Notes: generated from the sequence alone by a model not told the origin. Positions 36,021-47,835 are shown, counted from the first letter of the stretch. The stretch: DNA of 64,000 nucleotides from Cinnamomum chago (GCA_038049695.1 CP142461.1:29023001-29087000), one strand, 5' to 3'. Numbers and translations: made by a program.

Positions 36021-37748
36021 TGTCATGACCCCAAAATTAGGGTAGGATAAAGGGGCCGTGATACCAAGGATTATTGTAGCGCAATTTTTCCCTTGCCCCA
36101 AGATCCGCACAGGTGAGAATACAGGGCCCATCACTGTTATGAAACCTTTAGTAGAAGCTTGCATTGCAGTGTAATCGAAATTTTGTGTTGCATCACTAAT
36201 GTCTTAGTTATGCATCTCATTGTACAATACATCATCAGTCTGGTATAACATAAATAAGGAATAACAGAGCTAGACAAGTAAATAGGAAATTTCATTCCCA
36301 TATTTCAAGTTAGGAATTACAAAAGATGTATTAATTACATTCCCAAAATAAAGGCCAACAAAGGCTAGTAAAATAGAATAAAAAACCCCCAAACAGAATT
36401 CCTTGTGTGTTACGTCTCATGCTATGAGCAGAATCTACACAACAACCTCTACACCAAAACACTCGCCACCTGCCTCCTCGGAAGCCGTACTAGGGTACGG
36501 GTCGGGAAATCATACCTATGGCACTAAGCATAAATCAGGCAAATTTCCTGGCAAGTATCCAAAATAAAAGGGCATAGTTTGTGCGTACAAAGTTGAATAT
36601 AAATAACAGGTTGATTAATCAAAGGTTAGGTAACAGTATGACCAGGCAAGTTAGTGCATCATGAGTAAAATAACAGAATTAATAATAATAGAAAAGTAAA
36701 CTATATTGTAAATGGCACGTCCCATAATCCTCGGAAGGGGGAACATTTGCTTGCCCCAATCGAACTGATTGATAGTACCTTTGAACTCATCTGGGAGTTT
36801 ACAGCCATCAGAAATCTTTGGCCTTGCCACGAGGGAACCTGGTTTGGCCCGGGCAGGGTAGCTACTTTAGTGACACAGTCAAATACAGGACTATAAACCC
36901 CAGCAATCAATATATATTAAAAATGAACAACTGGGTGGCACCGACTTGAGAATTAATGCAAGCTCGTGATTTTAGGTGTAGGATAGTCCGATGTCTAAGT
37001 TAGGTTATGATCAGAGGTATTAGAGAAATTCTGGTTCTCACAATATGTATAAATGCAAATATGGGGAGAACAGATAGTTCAGTGTTCAAATCCATATTCA
37101 GTTGGGGGTACATGAATAACTCCAATACTCTCAGTGTATAAATACAAGTAGGAGAGAAAATAGGCAGTTTAGTAGCTGGAAACAGTGCAGTTTTGGGCTA
37201 GAAAAATAGTCCATCTGGGTTTGGAAAATCCTACAGAAAAACGGGTAGCATTTCGATTAGAAATGTTGATCTCGAACGAGTAACAAAAAGGACAAGATGA
37301 TCTGGGTAACTTGGAAGGGGCTGGGCAGCTGAATGCTTGCACACCAACCGAAGAAACAGGCTAAGGATCCAGGTACATCCATAGTCAAAGCAGGGCGAAT
37401 ACCATGCGCTAATTCCCAAGGAGTCCCATAGGTCACAATGCTAGGGCCAGGTAAGTCTAGGTATGACAAGACGCATCAAACACAGTAGATAAGAGAAATA
37501 TATGCACCATGCATATGAATACCGAAACTAACTGATTAAGACATTCTATCGAGCCTACTAAATAGTCAATGATCCATTACTAATATATCTTTTAGTTATC
37601 GATATCGATCACCTTGGACATGCAAATATGATGATATTTGAGACTATACACACTAATGGTTGGGTATCATGATTGGTTCTACACTTGGTGCATTCTAAAG
37701 GTGTGGATGCCCAAAACCCTAAGTCCGGATAGAACGATAATCACCTTG

Positions 37749-40535
37749 TGTTAGACCCCGACCCAGACCAAGTCGATTAGTGTGCGATTAGTATGTGTTT
37801 AGTCCTAAGTGGGTTTAGTTGTTGTTGGGTTAGAAGTAATTAGTTTAGTCTTGGACATAGCTTTGGGAATGTTGAGAACGTTTAGTATTAGTTAGACACA
37901 CTCGGAAAGGCCCGAGTGCACGTGTAAGCTTGGGAAGATCGTATCGATTTCCGTATTATTGTGATATTGATTTCATTTGAATGATTTTTCTATGTGTTAC
38001 AACTTTCGTCTTAGACTCATTCATGTTTGAAGCCCAAAACCCAAGTTTTGGCCCAAAGAGGGTAAAATTGTCTTCTATGCACAAATCTGGACACAATTTT
38101 CGAGATCTCAAAACCATGTCAAAAATATACTTTTTGGAAACTAGATATTTCGACGATTGTTTTATCCTTCTTCGTCAAAGTCATCCGAGGTCCACAAGAT
38201 CGTGTTCTGACCATTCAAAGTTCAAGTTATTGGGGCCCATTTCCACCACTAAAACCCCATCTCCCTCTTTTCATTCATTTCCCCCAAATCCCTGCAATTT
38301 CTTTGACCTAGGGCTGGAAAACCCTTTTTCCCTTCCATTTCATTTCCTCTTGCATGCCATAGCTAGAGAACTCCAAAAAAGATTCCAAAATCATCATCTT
38401 CTTCCTCTCCTTGCAAGCTTTCCATTGGTACCAATTTCTTGGAGCTTCTTGTGAGACAAGCTCTTCATCTTCTTCATCTCTTCTTGTTTGGCCATTTCTA
38501 GGTAAGAGCTTCCACTCATATCTTTCATGGAAGTCTTTTGGTTCCTTAAAGATCATGGTTTTCATGTTTACAAACCCTTTTGGAAAATGGGTTCTTTGTC
38601 TTCATTTGAGTGAGTTGTGTGGTTTTTTCTTGGGTTTCTTGTAGTGTGGGAATAGCTTGAGGAAGTGCTTGAGGAGGAGTATTTTTAGCATTGGTCAAGG
38701 CAAGTAACCTCTTTAGGAAATGATGCATGTGTATTTTGATTTCATTGTATTTTAGAAATTGTGCATTTGATTTGTTTACAAGCTTCATGATTATGTTTTC
38801 ATTTGATTTGGATGGTTGGAACGATGGAATGAACCCTTGGTGAGCATGTAGGCTCAAGGGATTATGTGTGATTGATGGAGGAGAAGAAGAAGAAGAATGT
38901 AGTGAAAGATGTGTAAAAGAAAGGCAGTTTCTGCACTCTGCGAGTTCAGGCAGAAGCTGATTCGCTCGAGCGACCAAGCCTCTGTTTGGTCCAAGCGTAG
39001 ACAGAGAACTGTCCGCTCGAGCGACCATTGGGTCCACTCGAGCGAACTGCCCTCTCTATAATCTGGAGCAAGGCAGAGAGTTGTTCGTTCGAACGCACTT
39101 ATTATCCGCTCGAACGAACTGTCTCGCTCGAGCGAAGTGTCATCACCTTATAACGTTCGCTCGAGCGAACCTGCCAGATTCAGGAGAAGAATTATTTCGT
39201 TGTGTATTTTCTTGAAGATTGAAAAACTAGACTATGTTAAGGGTTTTGACTTGACATTGTGTAAATGGGACTTCGAAATGCAACCCAACTTCGGGGACAC
39301 CAATTCTTATATATTCCGACATTTGGAGTCTCAATTTCACAAAGGTCAATTTGCAGCCTTAACACATGCTTGTCAGATTTCGTGTTTGAATTTCGTTTTG
39401 GTACGATAAATACCATCGTGTACTAGTTTTGGATTTCAAGTGTAAGCTTGTTTTGAAGTTTGGTTTCAAGAAAAAGGGGATCACTTCCTAAGCATGTTAT
39501 GCATATTTATTATGCCTTTTGCTAGTCGTGTTCGTCGTGTTTTGATAAGTGATTTCCCCCTTTTTACCTCGACGTGTTTCGATCGTGTTCCGCGTGTTTT
39601 GTGCATTCATGAATTAAGTAAACACCACTGAGCTTAGACTGCCCTTTTAGTTTGATCCACTGTCTGGGGGTCTTTAAACATGTGGACTGTCTGCAGACTG
39701 GTTGTGTATTTATTACACATCGTGCGTGTCCGGTTCCACGGCCGGAATTCCCATCTTTGTGAGAAATTGTGTCGTGCTTAAATTATGTATATCGTGCTTG
39801 TCGTGCGTGCTTGCTCTTTTCATTATATAAATGATAGAGAAAGGATGGGCTCTTTGTGGATGCTAATTATTCATGATATATTATGTACTCATGCTAGTTT
39901 GTTTTAGTATCTCAGTCATTATAGTATTTCAAATTAAGTATTGCTTATATGTTTTCTTAAAACGTTATTGGTTCATGCTTGTACCTAAATTGATTACCTG
40001 CCAAACCGTTGTGTTTGACCCTTGTTTGTTGGTGCCCAGGTGTAGGAGACGTTACCTTTGAGGAGGAGCGTCAGGAGGAGGCTTGTGAGCCAACCCCTGT
40101 GAGAGAGTGACAGCCCGACGATGTCATCTAGACGTCGGGCGGGTTCTTGAGTCTCGTCATCTTTTTGTTGGGGTTCCTTTTAATTATTTGGAGAACTGTA
40201 TTGGCCTCTGTTGGCCTCTTATGGGTTGTAACCAAATTTTTAGCACTTTTGAATTAGTCTCATAACTTGAATATTAATGGGAATGCCATGTTAGCTTCTT
40301 TCTTTGATACAATGTCTTGTTATTATTTGTCATGGCACTTAAATATTTTATTGGTGCTCATTTTGACGTGTTTTGCTACACGCTTCCGCAAACTTGATCG
40401 TGTGAGTCAGATTCCGCGTGTTTCTTTGGGGAATCCTCACCGCGGGAACCTGTGGGAAAGTATATCTCTAATAAATAGAGTAATGCAAACAACATTAACG
40501 TCGCGGGCCCGGGGCTCCGTTCCGGGGTCGCGACA
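37749..40535 (+). mobile_element. Complete solo LTR, gypsy-type family A
   Basis: It starts TGTTAGACCCCGACC at 37749 and ends GGGGTCGCGACA at 40535 (2787 bp, TG...CA). It is flanked by perfect 5-bp duplications CCTTG at 37744-37748 and 40536-40540. There is no internal region, so the element has been reduced to one LTR by recombination. The first 2.1 kb is the inverted twin of 1-2093. A TATATAAATG motif lies at 39824-39833 and a splice-donor-like CTAG/GTAAGAG at about 38498-38508. The 157-codon frame at 37981-38454 lies in a non-coding LTR and is not called. Confidence 0.93.
38962..39170. repeat. Palindrome cluster in LTR A (right copy)
   Basis: Perfect palindromes at 38962-38973 (TCGCTCGAGCGA), 39014-39023, 39086-39095 (CGTTCGAACG), 39124-39135 and 39155-39170 (GTTCGCTCGAGCGAAC), plus two half-eroded ones (near 39035 and 39107). 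They start about 1.2 kb into the 2.8-kb LTR. The order corresponds to the left copy, but individual palindromes are gained or lost. Confidence 0.95.
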
Positions 40536-41338
40536 CCTTGCCTCACATGCCTCTCGGTAATCCAAAGAGCGAAAATAGTTTAAATTAGATTGGGTAGTGT
40601 TCAGGTACAAGGTACATCCTAAAACTAGGTTTTTGGTCCCTTTTATGAAGGGTAAACCATACTCAACGGGTTCCAAAGGGGTTGGTGATCTCAAAGACCC
40701 TCAACTAAGTTCACCAGCGGTCCCTTGCAGTCTCGAGGAATGCCACCAGCTGTTTTTTGGTGTTTGCAAAAAGACTGTTGGGCAGTCTTAGAGAAAAACC
40801 TATGTTTGGACGAGGTCGGGGTATGGGGTCCACCAAAAATCTTAGTGTTCGGTTTCCTTTGGGAAAAGTAACCTAAGTTAATATGTTCCAAGAGGATTAA
40901 GGGTCTCAAAGACCCTTAACTAGGGTCACCGGCCATTCCTCGCAATCCCGGGGGAACCCACTGGTGGTTCGGGGTTCATTGCATAAAGGTAGCTAGGTAT
41001 TCTTGGGAGATACCTATATTTATAAATGTGGTTTGGTCACAAATGGGTCCACCTATCAAGCATCTAAATGTCCCAAAATGGATCCCAAGGGTTCGGTCTT
41101 TAGTTCCCAAAATTAGGGCTAAAAAGGTGCCAAAATAGGGCCCGTCGACAATGGGGAAAATCCCCAAAAGTTGGGCTAAAAAGGGGCCAAAATAAGACCC
41201 ATGGAATATAATTTTGAGAATCAACGGAAATAATCATCACATGCTATGATAATTAAATTGGAGACTTTCCTTGGCCTCTAAGCACTCCCAAGAACTTCTA
41301 ATCACCTCTAAAACCAGCAGGAAACACCTCTTAAAATT

Positions 41339-41522
41339 AAAAAAAAATTGGAGGTCCTGCCTTCGGGAGGTCCTGCCTTCGAGGAGGTTCTGCCTTCGAA
41401 TCCTTAAGGCCTTACCCGATATATAGGGCTTGTGGGTGGTTCTATGTATCCGTGGGTTTACCAATGATCTCCCAAAGGGGGGTCGGCGGGTTCCCATGTT
41501 ATCAAAAAAAAAAAAAAAAAAA
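41339..41522 (+). mobile_element. SINE with perfect 17-bp target duplication
   Basis: A roughly 180-bp element ends in a run of about 22 A residues. It is flanked by identical 17-bp sequences AAACACCTCTTAAAATT at 41322-41338 and 41523-41539. A B-box-like 'GGTTCTGCCTTCGAATCC' is present in the 5' half, and a 'gaggtcctgccttcg' phrase is duplicated near the start. It sits within LTR E. The A-tail and target duplication are hallmarks of LINE-machinery retroposition. Confidence 0.9.
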
Positions 41523-42632
41523 AAACACCTCTTAAAATTCTCCAAAAATAACTCCGAAAATCTCCTAAAAATCACAAACCCAAGCTATACTCAAAACCAC
41601 ATCATGAATGTGACATGTGGAGCAAATGGACCTCTAGATCATGAAAACAATCAAAAGGGGAGGAGCTCTTACCTTCAAGAAGCTCAAGCAAGAAGGAGAA
41701 AAGAGATGAAGGGGCTGCCAATCATGGAATCGTGCCAAAATGAGATATGTTGCATAAGAGATGATGTAGAATCAATCGGCGGGGTCGAATTTGGCATGTG
41801 GGGCCTCTAAGATGATGATCTCCACTAAGCAAGCAAGAGGAAAGAAAGAAAGAGAAGAGAAGAGAAGAGAAGCTCTCTGTTTGTTGGAACGATGGAGTAA
41901 ATGAGAGTTAGTTAAAATGGGGAAGGTGCGGTAAGTGAGATATTTGTGAGAGGGGTAGTTTGTGAGTTTGCTATACTTTAGTTGAACTTATGATGCATAA
42001 ATGAAAGTCGTCAAGACCTCGGCTGGACTTGGTCAAAGAATAACAATTGTAGGGCATGAGAAGAGCCTTCCAACAAGCCCAAGATTAGATGATTTGGAGA
42101 TCTTTGGTAGAAGTTGCCATTTTCATAAATGACGTGTACACCTCGAAAAGTGTGTCGGGGTGAAATTGGGCTCTCAAGGCCTCAAATGAGTTTGGGCTGT
42201 GCATGAAAGTTGTTGGGCAGGTCAAGATCTAACCGTTGGTCCCAAGAACGACGCATTTCAAGTTTCTAAGGGAAAAGTCAACTGTTTGGTCAAAGTCTAT
42301 CAATTTATTAATGAATTGGTCACTTGAAGGGTTTTAGGGCCTCAAATTGATTCGAGTTGAATACAAAAGTTGTCCGAAATTATAATCTCAATTTAAAGAT
42401 CTCTGAATGACAGATTTATAGAATTTATGAATAACCCCTTAGTCTTTCTCAAAATTAAAAACAGGCTCTAAAAGAGTCAAGCCAGACTCTGAGGCTCTCA
42501 AAACTTTCCAAAGCTATTAAAAAACTATACAAACACATTAAACACTGCGATTGGCCTTTAATCCCACTTAGTAATCCTAATCATAGAACTAATTAGTGCT
42601 AAATAAAGGGATTAAGGGTTTGGGTCCTTACA

Positions 42633-42941
42633 TTCTCCCACACTTAAAAACATTTGGTCCTCTAAATGCAAACTACGCACTACTAAATTGAAAAGGGGTG
42701 CATAGCTCTAGAAAGCTGTTCGTAACTAACTCGGTCTCGAATCTCCAGATCTCTCTAATGTTGGGGCTTCCGAAGCATCTTATCCTAAAATTGGGACTCT
42801 TAGTTTCTTCCATGAACTGTCGATAGAAGACATCCTCCATCCTAAAATATTTGGTCTCCATTAACTCGGTTGTTCATACCACTAGCAATGACCTGTCTAC
42901 AATACCCCTAAGTTTAGCTTCCTTTTGTCGTCTACCCCATC
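42633..42941 (-). other. Internal 3' region of the gypsy element carrying LTR E
   Basis: It directly abuts the LTR start. The minus strand ends ...GGACCAAATGTTTTTAAGTGTGGGAGAA, which resembles the end of chromovirus pol and the polypurine tract. A 62-codon frame at 42673-42861 is not recognised. The hAT element at 42942 interrupts it. Confidence 0.5.
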
Positions 42942-44340
42942 TAGGGCTATCAAAGGGTCAGGCCCGAGCTGGGCCGAGGTAAGTTCTTATCCTACCCTCA
43001 CATATGCGGGCCCAGCCTAAGAGAGCAAAAGCCCTAGTCTTTTACAATGAGCCTATAAATTTTAGGCCCTTACCCTACCAAAAAGGGTCAGGGTTGGGCC
43101 AAAAGCAAGAAAGATTCTTTTTTTTAAAGAAAATAAATATTTCCGATGCCACCACTGTCTTCCAACTTAATGTTAACTCTCTCCTTTGTTCGGACTAAGG
43201 ACCAACAATGCAATGCAAAAGACAACATGGCGGAGTTAAAAACCTTTTTTTATTGGAAAGCTGGTGATGGGATAAAATAATTTAGATAATGTTAAACATA
43301 AAGCATAAAATAATAATTCTATAAATGATAATACTTTTAAAAAATAGCAATAGTTCTTTATTTAATTATTCAATATACTTTTAGAACATCTAAAAGATTA
43401 GCTAATGCATTATTATTAGTGTGTTGCTGCGAATGTATTCAATCTTGTGCACAAATTAAGACTTCTACAGTCTCAAATTTTAAACAACTCCTATACTGGT
43501 GAAGCACTTTTCCTCCTTTACTAAATGTCAATTCAGAAGCAATTGTAGAAATTGGAATTGCTAAAATGTCACGAGCCATTACTAAAAAAACTAAATATTT
43601 TGCTGAATTAACTTTCCACCAATCCAATATATTGAAATTTGTAGATTTATCTCTTGGCTCCTCCAAATAACATTCTAATTCAGATTTCTCCTCTAAAACA
43701 GTTGTTTGAGTCATTTGTTCCTTAAACATTAAAAAAATCATCTTTAAACTAACTTTTTCCACATTTGACAATGTCGTGGTAGGTGTATCATAAATCACAC
43801 AATACTCTATATAAAGACTTCTAAAGAGTTTAAGAGTATCGTCTCGACGAATACTCATATCTTCACACTATCTATATAACTTTCTTAAAGCATACTCTAA
43901 ATACAAAAGCTTACCTTGAGGATCAAGGAGTATGACCATTTCAAATACTTTATTATATTGCTCTCAATATTTATCAGATTTTCCTTCATTTTTCAAGTAA
44001 TATTTCTACAAAAGATATCTATACTATCTAACTTTTGTACCAATAAACTATGTATTCTAATCACTTCTGATAAAAATAAATGAATAGATGAGTACTTACT
44101 TCTTGAAGATTTTAAAGTAGCTTCATAAAAACTATTCAAAAATTTATATATTTAATAAACTGAGGGCTAGGCCGGCCCCCCTCGAGTCGAATCAAGCCCT
44201 AGCTCGGCCCTCAACATTGCGGACTTTTAAAAATAGGGCCCTACCCTACCCTCGGGCTTTAGGACAAAAAAAAGAAGCCCTAGCTTTGAGGGCTTTTGCA
44301 GGCCGAGCTCCTTCGTCAAAGGGCTGGATTGACAGCCCTA
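42942..44340 (-). mobile_element. Defective hAT transposon
   Basis: The left end TAGGGCTATCAA at 42942 and the right end, read on the minus strand as TAGGGCTGTCAATCC from 44340, are matching hAT-type inverted ends. Subterminal regions are rich in GGGCC-type motifs. At 1.4 kb it keeps only the end of the transposase. An 8-bp duplication is not exact; ACCCCATC (42934-42941) and GTCCCATC (44346-44353) match 6 of 8 if the right end is set six bases further out. Confidence 0.8.
43439..43858 (-). pseudogene. hAT transposase C-terminal dimerisation domain
   Basis: The 139-codon frame contains the hAT dimerisation region: 'ELECYLEEP', 'FNILDWWKVNSAKY', 'MARDILAIPISTIASE', 'TFSKGGKVLHQYRS' and 'ETVEVLICAQD'. 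This is the last part of plant RICESLEEPER/DAYSLEEPER-like transposases. The BED zinc finger and catalytic core are missing, so the copy cannot transpose by itself. The first methionine is internal to the original protein. Confidence 0.92.
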
Positions 44341-44562
44341 GTCCTAGTCCCATCCGATTCCCATAACTTCGTCTGTCAACATTCTCGGAAGAGTTGCACT
44401 CGGTCCAAGAAAGCATAGTTGTCTCCAATAACTTCTCATCCAATAATTTATGAAATGAAGCATCTATTTCCGTCGTTGGACTAGACAAAGTCTCCTCTTA
44501 GCTTTGCACTACCTTAACTGCTTAACTTTGGTTGTCAATCGCATCCTAGTCTTTTCTGCCTC

Positions 44563-44584
44563 GAGTGCCCTGATACAAAACCAT
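44563..44584 (-). other. Primer-binding site next to LTR F
   Basis: Next to the LTR end the minus strand reads ATGGTTTTGTATCAGGGC, where TTGTATCAGGGC matches the initiator-tRNA-Met primer site TGGTATCAGAGC at 10 of 12 positions. Confidence 0.6.
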
Positions 44585-45230
44585 TGTAACGTCCACTTTG
44601 GCCACCTTGATACTCTTTCATAGTTGATCACCAACATGCTCATGAAGACTTTTGATCCCACTTTCCTTAAGCCTTAGGTTCTAAAATCTCTTCAGTCCGC
44701 CACTTCTTGTAATATTAGTCTCATACTTGTCATAGGATGGCATGGTTGTAGACGAACTCCATCGCATTTGGCTCAATTCGTGCTCTTTCTGACCACTTTG
44801 AGAGCATAAAACCCACAATAACTTCTTCAAATCAGCAGTAAATACGTGGAATTTCCGTAAAAAAATCTTGAAAATAACCCAAAAATTGCACGAAACTCTA
44901 GACTTCATTTCAAAAAATTCCTAACTTCTGGCACACTGCACTGCCTTTCCAGCTTATGAGAACTTCTGTTTTCACAAAATCCATCGATCATCCGACTTTC
45001 AAGGCAATCTGCCCCTTAAAATGAGTTGTATCGATTGAGAAATCATCTCACTTGGCATATCATCCATTTCATCGTCCCTTAAAATTGCAAAAAAGTCTCC
45101 ACTACTGTCCACATTCTTCATTTTCACTCCCAAAAGTACACATCCAATACTATCCACAACGTCGTAAACTCAATATTTTGCTTACGAATCTTTTGCAAAA
45201 AGGAACAATATTTTGGGTGTTGAGGTTATA
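44585..45230 (-). mobile_element. Gypsy LTR (family F), 646 bp
   Basis: On the plus strand it starts TGTAACGTCC and ends TTGAGGTTATA; the terminal CA has become TA. Both sides carry retrotransposon signals: a primer-binding site at 44563-44584 and, at 45231-45260, a polypurine tract (minus-strand AGTGGGGGAGAAT) preceded by a chromovirus-like 'GAATTTGGGGACCAAATT'. It thus looks like an LTR with internal sequence on both sides. The short open frame at 44681-44908 is not recognised. Confidence 0.65.
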
Positions 45231-45344
45231 AATTCTCCCCCACTAGGGGAATTTGGTCCCCAAATTCGCAACTAACGAGACAAAGGCTTCCGAATCGTAG
45301 AAAACAAAGGGTAACAAGAAATCTAAAACTAGATCCTTATAGAG

Positions 45345-45863
45345 TCAAGGTATACCTAGGCAAACGTTGGGCACTTGGGATTGGGCGGGTTGCTGTGGTT
45401 TAGTATAGAATTCTTCAAAGGTTTCTTCTTCAAGCATTTTGATATCTTCAAAATTGAATGTCAACATATGAATTTTAGTAATTTTCACTTGATCTGTCCC
45501 TTCATGTGTGGTCTCTAAAGTATCCCAAACTTCCTTAGCCGTAATATAATTAACTACCCTATTGAACTCTTTTAGAGATAAGGCACAAAATAAAGCATTC
45601 TTTCCCTTAGCATTCATATTAGCCATATCCTTTTCACCTTAGGTTCATTCTCTCTTGGGCTTGGCTTTTATGGATATAACATATCCATTCGAATCTTGCT
45701 CAGTAACGGTAGGTGGATGATAGCCTTCTTATATAATACTCCAAACATCAAGGCTTTGGGATTCTAAGAACACTTGCATTCTCATCTTCCAATAGCGACA
45801 ATGTATTCCATTGAAAAGGGGTGGTCTATTGGTGGCATGGCCTTTTCCTAATTGAGCTTGCAT
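45345..45863 (-). pseudogene. copia gag (UBN2-type) N-terminal fragment
   Basis: From ATG at 45863 the minus strand reads MQAQLGKGHATNRPP, 'LFNGIHCRYWKMRMQVFL' and 'SLDVWSII', then a TAA stop. In the next open part (45345-45626) it reads 'NALFCALSLKEFNRV', 'TAKEVWDTLETTHEGT' and 'VKITKIHMLTFNFE'. These are signature steps of the copia gag domain. The rest of gag and all of pol are missing, the element being cut off near 45340 against the gypsy tail. Gag would form the virus-like particle. Confidence 0.88.
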
Positions 45864-45933
45864 GTTGGCCACTAAATAAAACACACTCTAAGATTCTGAC
45901 TCTAGGTTGTTACACCCAATCAAGAGCACTTAA

Positions 45934-45945
45934 GCTCTAGTACCA
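45934..45945 (-). other. Primer-binding site of copia element C
   Basis: Minus strand TGGTACTAGAGC, matching the initiator-tRNA-Met complement TGGTATCAGAGC at 10 of 12 positions. It lies 70 bp before the gag ATG, fixing the minus orientation of element C and placing its 5' LTR at higher coordinates. Confidence 0.75.
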
Positions 45946-47013
45946 ATTTAAAGTCCGGGATCCGAACCCTAGAGGAGACACGCGGGCGGGGAGGGGGGGG
46001 GGGGGGGTGTTTAAGAAACCTAGACCAATTTTAACTTTCTAATGCCGATTATGCTTTGGAGGTTAATTAACTTGACTACAAGTGAAGTTTCTAAGGCATA
46101 CATGAGCAAGTAAATAAACCATGTAATCATTCAACATTGGCACTTAACAAGAGGCATTAATAAACTAAGCATATGAGCATCAACCACAAAGTAAAGCATC
46201 AACCACCACAACAACCAAATTTATAGTGGTTAGGCCAATCATGCCAACATTCACTTCCGGTTTCCCTACCGGATTTTTCACTATCCAATATGAGGTTTAG
46301 GTTCACCTCCAACCTTACAAAACACACTTATGCTTTTTCTAAGCTTAGTAATAACCTTTACAACCACTCTTTATGCTTTTAAAGGCTAAGCAATAACCTT
46401 TACAACATGAAATTTTTCTTTCAATTCTATGCCTAAGCATTAGGAGAGAATAATTAAGTACAATTTGATGCCTCTAATTAGGCTGGTTTGAAAATGGATT
46501 CTCAACTTCAAAGTACATGCATGATGATTACAAAGTTCTATGTATGATGCATGTACATGAAACCCTCAATCTCCATTTTGAAAATGGAAACTCAATTTGA
46601 TGTAAAAGTGCTAATCATGTGTACGAGATAGATTAAAATGATGAACACAACTTGATTTAAAGAACGCAACTTAAAGTTAGCAAGTTTTTCTTAAAACATG
46701 AAACTAACCACATGTGTAAAAAAAGACAAATGTTGTAATCATATTGATTATCAAGTTAAAATCCTAACAATGTTAAGAAAACAACATTCAAACAGTTAAA
46801 CAAACTTTTACAGCATACTATTAGATGAAATCAAAGTTAAAAAAAATTGCATGAGCTAGTTTGAGAATAGGGAGCAAACTCATTTGTTGTGAATCTAATG
46901 TTGAAACAGTAGATTAGCCCCTTAAGCCCTTCACTAGCCCTCTTAGTTGATTCTCCTTCCTTGGCTTCCAAACATCTCCAAAATTCAGGCACAAATCCCA
47001 ATGAAAAAGCTCA

Positions 47014-47021
47014 TTTTTATA
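47014..47021 (-). promoter_or_regulatory. TATA box in LTR C
   Basis: The minus strand reads CTATAAAAATGAGC. It lies just downstream of the palindrome cluster in the direction of transcription, and about 1.1 kb upstream of the primer-binding site. Confidence 0.6.
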
Positions 47022-47047
47022 GAAAAAAAGTTGCCAACAGCTAGTCT

Positions 47048-47199
47048 CTGATCGACACCCTTCATACCCGGTCGATTGGCATCTCAACGGTAAAAAATCC
47101 GACCGTTAAAAGCCAGTGGCTACTTTTCCAGTCGACATCCTGTGTGGCCAGTCGACCGGACCTATGTACCCGATCAACATCCTGATAGGTCGGTCGACC
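47048..47199. repeat. GTCGAC-type palindrome cluster in LTR C
   Basis: GTCGAC occurs at 47131-47136 and 47151-47156, GGTCGACC at 47192-47199, with related half-forms GATCGAC, GGTCGATTGG and CGATCAAC between them. The palindromes are shorter than in families A, B and D, but the arrangement is the same. Confidence 0.75.
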
Positions 47200-47639
47200 A
47201 GACACAATGGGTCTAGACTGCCCATTTTTCCATTCTCTGATTTTTCAAAGTATTTCTCGGTGGGAACTCCTGGGCCATTGTTTTCATGCTTAGATTCATG
47301 ACTAAAAGTGACGAAAACATTTTTCTAAAGTCATGATTCTTTCAAACCAAAAACTAGTTTTAAAGTGAAAACCAATGGAATGCATGAAATAAATTTTGAA
47401 ACTCAGTCTAAGAACTTGAAGCCTGGACTATCTTTGACTTTAAAACTGTAAGATCTAAGATAACATCAACGGTTTTGAAAATATACACATGATATTTGAA
47501 AATCAAGGACTATGTATGAAGATTATACATGAAGATTCCAAGATAAAAAAGTATGAGTGTATGAGAGATCAAGCTATGATGAAAATGAATGCATCCAATC
47601 AAATTGCAATAAATGAAAACCCTAACAAGATTAATATAA

Positions 47640-47800
47640 GGTTGAATATGCAAATGTGTCAGTCGCGAATACAGTAGACCCAAAAGGGCGTACTAGTACT
47701 GTAAGGCACAAATGTCGGAGGAAACAAGTATGTCGGTTGCAAATACAGTAGACACGAAAGGGCATACTAGTGCCACTAGGCACAAATGTTGAAGATTGCA
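47640..47800. repeat. Two-copy tandem repeat, about 85-bp unit
   Basis: 'gtcagtcgcgaatacagtagacccaaaagggcgtactagtactgtaaggcacaaatgtcgg' at 47658 is repeated from about 47731 with substitutions. Confidence 0.85.
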
Positions 47801-47835
47801 TCCATGGAATGGACATAAGAAGGGATTTTTTTTGT

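Larger units (their letters stand above)
36021..42632 (-). mobile_element. Large Ty3/gypsy LTR (family E), interrupted by a solo LTR A and a SINE
   Basis: On the minus strand the LTR starts TGTAAGGACCCAAACCC at 42632. It is preceded by AGTGTGGGAGAA (42633-42644), a polypurine tract, so this is a 3' LTR. It ends GGGGTCATGACA at 36021. Removing the nested solo LTR A (with its duplicated CCTTG) and the SINE leaves about 3.6 kb. The ends and the start region resemble family A (both have 'ctaagtggg(t/a)tta'), so they are probably sister families. The open frames inside match no known protein. The 5-bp flank at 36016-36020 is TGAGT. Confidence 0.6.
45948..47480 (-). mobile_element. 5' LTR of copia element C (outer end approximate)
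   Basis: Sequence upstream of the primer site, in minus orientation, with a TATA box (47014-47021), a palindrome cluster (47048-47199) and a G-run of about 16 at 45994-46009. I could not locate a clean TG start or CA end, so limits are approximate. No coding region. Confidence 0.5.

Noticed and set aside
37981-38454. 157-codon open frame as a host gene
   Set aside because: It lies entirely in the solo LTR A, and the equivalent region of the other copy is not maintained as a frame of the same length.
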